Positions 7,389-12,380 of a stretch of DNA of 12,380 bases are shown here, piece after piece. Both the position numbers and the translations under genes were made by a program. This DNA is from REEB481 sp044360435 (GTDB taxonomy: Bacteria > Bacteroidota > Bacteroidia > NS11-12g > UBA955). The stretch spans positions 1-12,380 of the forward strand of contig JBIKKI010000065.1 in assembly GCA_044360435.1 (NCBI GenBank). Direction: 5' to 3'. How positions within the stretch are numbered: the stretch's first letter is position 1; each line of letters opens with the position of its first letter. Under the pieces are notes generated by a model that ran no database searches, was not told the origin of the DNA, and was given only the letters and a program-made list of their open reading frames with translations.

Positions 7389-7632
7389 GGAATACTCTTC
7401 AAGGATGAGCAACTTGCTTCCCGGACACCCGGGAACAAACGTCTGATGCTTTCCCGTAGGCTTATCCTGCTTCGCCACAAAAGCAGCCTCCTGTATTGGC
7501 CGGGTTTATCATTGTGGCTTGCCCACCTAACTGCGCTAAAGACAATACAGCCATTCTAAACAGGTTCTTACCCGCACAGCTGAAGCTGTGCTCGTACCTG
7601 CGCATCAGTGATTTCCAGGTTGCCACAAAACA
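7389..7632. other. Gene-free stretch with four successive inverted repeats
   Basis: I find no convincing coding sequence here. Reading left to right there are four dyads: TTCCCGG/CCGGGAA at 7418-7424/7429-7435 (loop ACAC; outer TTG/CAA with one bulged base); AGGCT/AGCCT at 7458-7462/7485-7489 enclosing GCTT/AAGC; CTGTATTG/CAATACAG at 7491-7498/7543-7550; and GCACAGC/GCTGTGC at 7574-7580/7585-7591 (loop TGAA) with outer CAGGT/ACCTG at 7561-7565/7596-7600. ACCTG can instead pair with a second CAGGT at 7616-7620. The 9-mer GCCACAAAA occurs at 7474-7482 and 7622-7630. The stretch lies between two terminators. It could encode a structured RNA or be decayed sequence; the strand is unknown. Confidence 0.45.
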
Positions 7633-7664
7633 AAAGAGCACCCGCCTTACGACGGATGCTCTTT
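7623..7664 (-). terminator. Rho-independent terminator of the minus-strand T9SS gene
   Basis: AAAGAGCA at 7633-7640 pairs with TGCTCTTT at 7657-7664, with inner CCG/CGG after one mismatch. On the minus strand the hairpin is followed by TTTTGTTTTGTGG, a usable T-rich tract. It lies 26 nt past the stop of the 678-residue gene. Confidence 0.85.
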
Positions 7665-7690
7665 GAACAAACAGTTTAGTTTCAGAAGCC

Positions 7691-9727
7691 TTAACGCTGA
7701 ACCATCACCTTGCGGCTGCTCATTTTGGCGCCATCCTGAACCTGAATCATGTACAGGCCAGGAGTCCAACCCTGAGTATTGATACGGGTGTTTTGCTGCA
7801 CGCCCTGTTGAATCATCAGTTTGCCGTTCATGTCGAACACGCTGAGCTGCGCATTTCCAGCAGCTGGCAAAGAAATATTCACCTCGTCACGGGCAGGGTT
7901 TGGATAAACCATCAAACCGCTCAGCTCATCTTCATTAAGTCCGGTATTGAAGGCAATGTCCTTGGTTTCAGACTGAACCACTTCTTTGGTGGCGTTGTTC
8001 TGAAGGAATACCACTACTTCAAGATCCCAGAAGTCTTCAACGGTAGTTTCAGTAGCCAGGTTGATGCGATCAGTTGCATTGTTGGGCAGACGATAAACAT
8101 CGGGGAACGTATAGCTCAGGTTGAACTTCTGAGGAGTACCTTTCACCAGATTGCTCAGCACGGTGCCATTGGTTCCGGGAACCATTTTCTTGGCCACGTG
8201 GGTGAACTCAGTTTCCCCGTTGGTTTCTACATTCTTGAAGGTGGTTTTCTCGGCAATCACAGCCATGAGGCGCCAGTTGCTGCCTGTCATGTAGTCTTCC
8301 AAAGGAAGCAGTTCAACTTCAAAATCCACTTTGCCTTTCCAGCTCAGCTGGGCAGAGTTGATCTTAATACGGGCAAAACTAGGTTTGGCCTGCAGTGCGT
8401 CATAGTCATCAATGGTATAACCGCCGTTGGGATTCACGCCGGGCAGACCGTCGCGAACGGTAGAAGGGATGGAATTGATGCCGTAAGAGCCGCGGCGCGT
8501 ACCGATTTCAGTGGTGAAGTACGGATCGCCTGAACCTGGGAAATCACACTGGTATTTCAGGATGGAATGTGTTCCCGGGCGTGCGTCCCAAATGGCCTGA
8601 AGGGCAGCATTGCCAGGATTACATGGAGGGCAGGTGCTGCTGGTGAAAACTTCGTGCATCAACTTGCGGGTAGCTGCCGAATCGTATGCATAGGTGCGCG
8701 CGCTGGCGGTATCGTTGGCCGGAGCATCGTCGCCAGTATTGTTCAGGTTGCTGGCCCATGCCTTGATGGTGTACCAACCAGCTGTGGGAGGATTCCACTT
8801 GATGGAATTGGTGAGCACAGGTACTGCGTTGGGAGCGATGTTGGCACTGCTTACATTGGCTGATACCGGTGCACCTCCGTTTACGCTGTAGTTCAGGGTG
8901 TAAGAGGTAATAGCGGCAGTACCCTGATTGCGCACTGTTAATTTAATGTCGATGGGCGCCTTTCTGGAAACATACGCAGGAAGATCAACCTTCATGCCCG
9001 CCAAATCGAGCGCTGGCTGCACACCATAAATGAACTCATAGAAATCATTGTCTTCCACAATCAGATCACTGGTCTGGTTGGTGATGTTCGGGGAACCTGC
9101 GACCATTACTGCAGTAGTTCCATCTACCTGGATACCAAAGGTGTGTTTGGGGCTTACATAAGCATTGCTTCCCTGAAGACAGTTCTGCATGACGATGTAA
9201 ATCTTATTGCTTCCTTCTTCCAGAACTACGCTGGCGTATGTCCAGGAATTACTTGCATCACCCGGTGTACTCATGGAATAGAACTTAATCCAGAATTGAC
9301 GCTTGCCGGCTGTGCCGAAGGTTTTGGTGAAAATACCATCGTTGGATCCGGAAGCACTCATTCCCCAAATAGATACTGATTTTTCGGGAAGCGTGGCTGT
9401 GGGCAGTGCTGCAGGACCGGTAACCGGAGCCACTTTGGTGCCCGTGTCGAATGTGATGAACCCGCTGGTCGCGGCTTTCAGGTGGGTAACCGTATTACCG
9501 GCGAATTTGAAACTGAAGGGGATGGCGATGTTTCCAGTGTACACTACATTGGCCTGTGTGCCTGTAACCTTAGTCCACCCCCCGCCATTCTGATCATTGG
9601 CCTGATCACTTTCCGCGTTCAGTCCGCCGGGATTTCCCTCGCGTACATGAGCGATGTAATAATAGGATTGGGCCTGCAATCCCATGCTCAGCATCAAAGC
9701 CGAGCCAAACAGTACCTTTTTTATCAT
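7691..9727 (-). CDS. Secreted Omp28-like protein with thioredoxin-type CPPC and T9SS sorting domain
   Basis: A 678-residue secreted protein. Residues 1-19 form a Sec signal peptide (MIKK, hydrophobic core, LQA before Gln20). Residues about 20-240 form a beta-rich domain that I cannot name. About 245-345 resembles CARDB (LDLAGMKVDLP, IDIKLTVRNQGTAAI, IKAWASNLNNTGDD). About 355-590 matches the Omp28-related family: a thioredoxin-like fold with HEVFTSSTCPPCNPG, the cysteines being Cys366 and Cys369. About 598-678 is a type A T9SS sorting domain (VYPNPARDE at 607-615, GLYMIQV, SRKVMVQR at the end). Family knowledge says such proteins cross the outer membrane by the por/T9SS system and are cleaved and anchored or released. 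The CPPC suggests redox or binding activity at the surface, which is unproven. It is a single-gene unit with its own terminator, divergent from groES. Confidence 0.9.
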   Translation of the reverse strand: MIKKVLFGSALMLSMGLQAQSYYYIAHVREGNPGGLNAESDQANDQNGGGWTKVTGTQANVVYTGNIAIPFSFKFAGNTVTHLKAATSGFITFDTGTKVAPVTGPAALPTATLPEKSVSIWGMSASGSNDGIFTKTFGTAGKRQFWIKFYSMSTPGDASNSWTYASVVLEEGSNKIYIVMQNCLQGSNAYVSPKHTFGIQVDGTTAVMVAGSPNITNQTSDLIVEDNDFYEFIYGVQPALDLAGMKVDLPAYVSRKAPIDIKLTVRNQGTAAITSYTLNYSVNGGAPVSANVSSANIAPNAVPVLTNSIKWNPPTAGWYTIKAWASNLNNTGDDAPANDTASARTYAYDSAATRKLMHEVFTSSTCPPCNPGNAALQAIWDARPGTHSILKYQCDFPGSGDPYFTTEIGTRRGSYGINSIPSTVRDGLPGVNPNGGYTIDDYDALQAKPSFARIKINSAQLSWKGKVDFEVELLPLEDYMTGSNWRLMAVIAEKTTFKNVETNGETEFTHVAKKMVPGTNGTVLSNLVKGTPQKFNLSYTFPDVYRLPNNATDRINLATETTVEDFWDLEVVVFLQNNATKEVVQSETKDIAFNTGLNEDELSGLMVYPNPARDEVNISLPAAGNAQLSVFDMNGKLMIQQGVQQNTRINTQGWTPGLYMIQVQDGAKMSSRKVMVQR

Positions 9728-9949
9728 AACTTTTTGACTTTAGAAATTTGCATGCAATGTAGTGGAATTCGCCTGAAGTTACCCTGATGAATTTCATGGT
9801 CATCCAAGAAACAAACACTGCTGACATTCTGACCATTCTCTATGTTCTTTCTGACACAAACCCAGCCCTGTTGCGCAATAATGACAGCCTTTAATGCACT
9901 GGCACAGAAATCGTTCTTTGGCGGCTGAACCAAAACAAATCTATTGACT
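9728..9949. promoter_or_regulatory. Divergent promoter region between the T9SS gene and groES
   Basis: These 222 nt must carry promoters for both directions. Two perfect palindromes with the same half-site are present: TTGCATGCAA at 9748-9757, 20 nt before the minus-strand start, and TTGCGCAA at 9871-9878. No CIRCE element (TTAGCACTC with its inverted copy) is visible before groES, and no clean TAnnTTTG box is seen on either strand; TTCTTTGG near 9914-9921 is only a partial match. No gene of credible quality lies in the gap. Confidence 0.4.
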
Positions 9950-10225
9950 ATGTCAGTGAACATTCAACCTTTATCAGACCGGGTAGTTGTAGCACCCGCA
10001 GCGGCAGAACAAAAAACTGCCGGTGGCATTATCATCCCAGATACTGCCAAGGAAAAACCCCAGAAAGGTACTGTTGTGGCAGTAGGCGGCGGCAAAAAAG
10101 ACGAGCCGATGACCGTTAAAGTAGGCGACTCCGTGCTTTACGGCAAATACGCCGGTACAGAAATCACCATTGATGGTAAAGACTACCTCATCATGCGTGA
10201 ATCAGACATCTTCGCTGTTATCTAA
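9950..10225 (+). CDS. groES: Co-chaperonin GroES
   Basis: A 91-residue protein covering the whole Cpn10 fold. It begins MSVNIQPLSDRVVV, followed by the mobile loop region (about 17-35, AAEQKTAGGIIIPDTAKEKP) that contacts GroEL, then GTVVAVGGGKK, VGDSVLYGKYAGTEI and a C-terminal strand YLIMRESDIFAVI. Seven subunits cap the GroEL ring and close the folding chamber in the cytoplasm. The ATG at 9950 gives the standard N-terminus; a TTG two codons upstream is not needed. groEL follows after 30 nt, which is the usual operon order. Expression is normally heat-inducible, but no CIRCE operator is seen upstream. Confidence 0.97.
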   Translation: MSVNIQPLSDRVVVAPAAAEQKTAGGIIIPDTAKEKPQKGTVVAVGGGKKDEPMTVKVGDSVLYGKYAGTEITIDGKDYLIMRESDIFAVI

Positions 10226-10255
10226 CCCAAACGAACACGTAAAACGTAAACTATC

Positions 10256-11890
10256 ATGGCAAAATCCATTCATTTCAATATTCAAGCCCGCGAAGGCTTG
10301 AAAAAAGGTGTTGACGCTTTGGCGAACGCCGTTAAAGTTACCCTCGGTCCTAAAGGCCGCAACGTGGTAATTGACAAGAAGTTTGGCGCTCCTCAGGTAA
10401 CCAAAGACGGTGTTACCGTTGCCAAAGAAATCGAACTGAAGGACCCCATCGAAAACATGGGCGCACAGATGCTGAAAGAAGTAGCCAGCAAGACCGCTGA
10501 TGTAGCCGGCGACGGTACCACTACCGCTACCGTTCTGGCTCAAGCCATCGTGACCGCTGGTTTGAAAAACGTTGCCGCCGGTGCCAATCCAATGGATCTG
10601 AAGCGCGGCATTGACAAGGCGGTGATTAAAGCCGTTGAAGCACTGAAAGGTATGAGCCGCGAAGTGGGTGACGACCATCAGAAAATCGAACAGGTGGCAA
10701 CCATTTCTGCCAACAACGACAATACCATCGGCAAATTGATTGCTCAGGCCATGGAAAAAGTAGGCAAGGATGGTGTGATTACCGTGGAAGAAGCCAAAGG
10801 CACCGATACCACTGTGGAAGTGGTTGAAGGAATGCAGTTTGACCGCGGCTACCTGAGCCCCTATTTCGTAACCAACCCTGAAAAAATGGAAGCCGAGCTG
10901 GAAAACGCGTACATCCTCATCTACGATAAGAAGGTGAGCAGCATGAAAGACCTGCTTCCTGTTCTGGAAAAGGTTGTACAAACCGGCAAGCCTCTGCTCA
11001 TCATCGCTGAAGATGTTGAAGGCGAAGCGCTGGCTACCCTCGTGGTAAACCGCATCCGCGGCGCACTCAAAATTGCTGCCGTGAAAGCCCCCGGCTTCGG
11101 CGACCGCCGCAAAGAAATGCTGCAGGACATCGCCATCCTTACCGGCGGTTCCGTGATCAGCGAAGAACAAGGCCGTCGTTTGGAAGACGCAACCCTGCAG
11201 GATCTTGGCCGCGCCGAGAAAATCACGATTGACAAAGACAACACCACCATTGTGAATGGTGCCGGCAGCAAGGACGATATCCAGGGCCGCATCAACCAAA
11301 TCAAAGCCCAGATTGAAAGCACCACCAGCGACTACGATCGTGAAAAGCTGCAAGAACGTCTGGCCAAGCTGAGCGGTGGTGTTGCTGTCCTGTACATTGG
11401 TGCAGCAACCGAAGTAGAAATGAAGGAAAAGAAAGACCGCGTTGACGACGCCCTTCATGCTACCCGCGCTGCTGTGGAAGAAGGCATCGTGCCCGGTGGC
11501 GGTGTGAGCCTGATCCGCGCCATTGCTGCACTCGAAGGACTTACCGGCGATAATGAAGACGAAACCACCGGTATGTTCATCGTGAAGCGCGCGCTGGAAG
11601 AACCCCTGCGCCAGATTGTAGCCAACGCCGGCGGCGAAGGCAGCATCATCGTGCAGAAGGTGAAAGAAGGTCAAAATGATTTCGGATACAACGCACGCAC
11701 CGAAGTGTTTGAACACCTCATCACTGCTGGCGTTATCGATCCTACCAAAGTGAGCCGCGTAGCTCTGGAAAACGCTGCCTCCATCGGCGGTATGATCCTT
11801 ACTACCGACTGCGTTTTGGCTGAAATCAAAGAAGAAGAAAAAGGCCACAGCCATGGCCCCGATATGGGCGGCATGGGTGGCATGATGTAA
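10256..11890 (+). CDS. groEL: Chaperonin GroEL
   Basis: A 544-residue Hsp60, the full usual length. ATP-binding and hydrolysis motifs are intact: VTLGPKGRNVV (about 28-38), VAGDGTTTATVLA (Asp86 in GDGTT) and the late DDALHATRAAVEEGIVPGGG. The apical domain includes the conserved VKAPGFGDRRKEML segment. The C-terminus is the flexible GGMGGMM tail that projects into the cavity, preceded by a short His-containing stretch (KGHSHGPDMGG). The double-ring complex folds a subset of cytoplasmic proteins with GroES and ATP. It is transcribed with groES and is closed by a strong hairpin 20 nt after the stop. The 30-nt gap before the ATG is A-rich and has a tandem CGTAAA but no clear Shine-Dalgarno sequence, as is normal in Bacteroidota. 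Confidence 0.98.
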   Translation: MAKSIHFNIQAREGLKKGVDALANAVKVTLGPKGRNVVIDKKFGAPQVTKDGVTVAKEIELKDPIENMGAQMLKEVASKTADVAGDGTTTATVLAQAIVTAGLKNVAAGANPMDLKRGIDKAVIKAVEALKGMSREVGDDHQKIEQVATISANNDNTIGKLIAQAMEKVGKDGVITVEEAKGTDTTVEVVEGMQFDRGYLSPYFVTNPEKMEAELENAYILIYDKKVSSMKDLLPVLEKVVQTGKPLLIIAEDVEGEALATLVVNRIRGALKIAAVKAPGFGDRRKEMLQDIAILTGGSVISEEQGRRLEDATLQDLGRAEKITIDKDNTTIVNGAGSKDDIQGRINQIKAQIESTTSDYDREKLQERLAKLSGGVAVLYIGAATEVEMKEKKDRVDDALHATRAAVEEGIVPGGGVSLIRAIAALEGLTGDNEDETTGMFIVKRALEEPLRQIVANAGGEGSIIVQKVKEGQNDFGYNARTEVFEHLITAGVIDPTKVSRVALENAASIGGMILTTDCVLAEIKEEEKGHSHGPDMGGMGGMM

Positions 11891-11910
11891 GCCATCGCTG
11901 CTTTATCAAC

Positions 11911-11946
11911 TATAGAAAAACCCCGGAAACCCGGGGTTTTTCTATA
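11911..11946. terminator. Bidirectional terminator between groEL and the convergent gene
   Basis: A perfect 16-bp stem (11911-11926 with 11931-11946) has the loop AAAC and reads TATAGAAAAACCCCGG on the left arm. The right arm carries TTTTT on the plus strand, and the mirrored arm gives TTTTT on the minus strand, so it can stop groEL transcripts and those of the convergent gene ending at 12010. Confidence 0.93.
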
Positions 11947-11980
11947 TACACGCCACAAGAACTTCTATATCATGCAGCAA

Positions 11981-12000
11981 GCCATTCAGATTTCAATGGC
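11981..12000. repeat. Short hairpin GCCATT/AATGGC after the partial minus-strand gene
   Basis: A 6-bp stem with an 8-nt loop, extendable to 8 bp with one wobble on the minus strand. No T-run follows, so it is weaker than the 16-bp terminator further on and may only help termination or protect the 3' end. Confidence 0.3.
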
Positions 12001-12009
12001 CTCCGCAGC

Positions 12010-12380
12010 TCAGGGCCTGATTTCTATATCGTTGACGTAAATACTCTGGGTATATGCTACCAGGGCTTCTACAGAAATCTCATAAGTTCCCGAAAGCGGG
12101 ATGCTGATCTTCGGGTTACCCTTTCCATAACCGGAGGCATTCCAGATTTCAACGCCATTCAACCGCACCCTTAAGTATCCTCCGGGACTATAAATCTGGT
12201 AGTAAAAACTCAAAGTGGCGCCAGTTGGCATATTGCTGAAATCACGGCTCAGACTAAACAATTGAGGTGCACTGCTGCTGTTCTGCCAGGCCCAAACACA
12301 ACCATTACAAACTTGCCCGGATGTGAACATCCAGCCGTCGCTGAACCAATCCTCCCAGTCCTTATCCGCAAAAGATTTAA
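12010..12380 (-). CDS. Partial gene ending in a beta-sandwich-like domain, function unknown
   Basis: The minus-strand frame is open from the right edge to the TGA at 12010-12012, showing 122 C-terminal residues; the start lies beyond the window. An internal Met at 12330 is not a convincing start because the reading continues upstream with protein-like sequence (DWEDWFSDGWMFTSG). The visible part is rich in aromatic residues, Gly and Ser (CNGCVWAWQNSSS, ATLSFYYQIYSPGGYLRVRLNG, TYEISVEALV, IYVNDIEIRP). This resembles a jelly-roll or immunoglobulin-like beta-sandwich as found at the ends of secreted Bacteroidota proteins. The last residues are not a T9SS sorting domain. A surface or secreted protein is likely. 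The stop lies within a palindrome, TCAGGGCCTGA (12010-12020). Confidence 0.72.
   Translation of the reverse strand, partial: KSFADKDWEDWFSDGWMFTSGQVCNGCVWAWQNSSSAPQLFSLSRDFSNMPTGATLSFYYQIYSPGGYLRVRLNGVEIWNASGYGKGNPKISIPLSGTYEISVEALVAYTQSIYVNDIEIRP

Noticed and set aside
7462..7605. A 47-codon minus-strand frame with a LGG sequence and two Cys near its end, recalling a leader-type peptide
   Set aside because: It has no promoter and no modification or export genes nearby, and it lies in a dyad-rich gap. Chance is the simpler explanation.
7460..7665. A plus-strand open stretch without a start codon reading through the gap
   Set aside because: It lacks a start codon and runs through a terminator hairpin, so it is not a gene. 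A decayed remnant cannot be excluded but has no recognisable match.
9899..9921. TGGCAC before groES as a sigma-54 -24 element
   Set aside because: No GC-containing -12 element lies at the required distance; the matching position reads TCGTT.
10202..11854. A 550-codon open frame on the minus strand across groEL
   Set aside because: It is the shadow of a highly biased coding gene. Its translation is Phe/His-rich with no family motifs, while the plus-strand frame is an intact GroEL.
11940..12029. Three copies of TTCTATAT within 90 nt
   Set aside because: One is part of the terminator stem and one lies in coding sequence. Spacing is irregular and the motif is AT-rich, so chance is likely.

Overview
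The window comes from a member of the Bacteroidota. The evidence is a type IX secretion (T9SS) C-terminal sorting domain on a secreted protein, an LptE of the Bacteroidota type, a TAnnTTTG-type -7 promoter element, little Shine-Dalgarno sequence before genes, and the gene run sigma-54 activator / lptE / uncharacterised TPR-like protein / secG, which from memory recurs in this phylum. Moderate GC and the absence of phage or transposon genes point to an ordinary chromosomal region. The order or family cannot be fixed from the sequence.

Left part (1-3597, + strand): three tightly spaced genes form a maltose phosphorolysis module. They are the end of a BadF/BadG-type sugar kinase, a beta-phosphoglucomutase and a GH65 maltose phosphorylase. 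The phosphorylase splits maltose with phosphate into beta-glucose 1-phosphate and glucose. The mutase turns the first product into glucose 6-phosphate. The kinase next door is a reasonable candidate for phosphorylating the free glucose, although its family is usually named for N-acetylglucosamine.

Middle (3647-7388, + strand): a small predicted outer-membrane beta-barrel protein is followed by a compact gene string. This holds a sigma-54 activator with no sensor domain, the LPS-assembly lipoprotein LptE (overlapping it by 14 nt), an uncharacterised protein with a TPR-like end, and SecG. A strong hairpin terminator closes the string. Three of these genes concern envelope biogenesis or export.

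7389-7632 carries no convincing gene but has four successive inverted repeats lying between two terminators. It is the least explained stretch in the window.

Right part: a 678-residue secreted protein on the minus strand (CARDB-like domain, Omp28/thioredoxin-like domain with CPPC, T9SS tail) diverges from groES-groEL on the plus strand. A perfect 16-bp bidirectional terminator separates groEL from the 3' end of a convergent minus-strand gene that ends in a beta-sandwich-like domain and runs off the right edge.

I see no CRISPR array, mobile element, tRNA or rRNA, and no defence or biosynthetic cluster. Most of the window is conserved housekeeping. The points worth a second look are the kinase assignment, the sigma-54 activator/lptE coupling and short-leader promoter, and the structured gap at 7389-7632.
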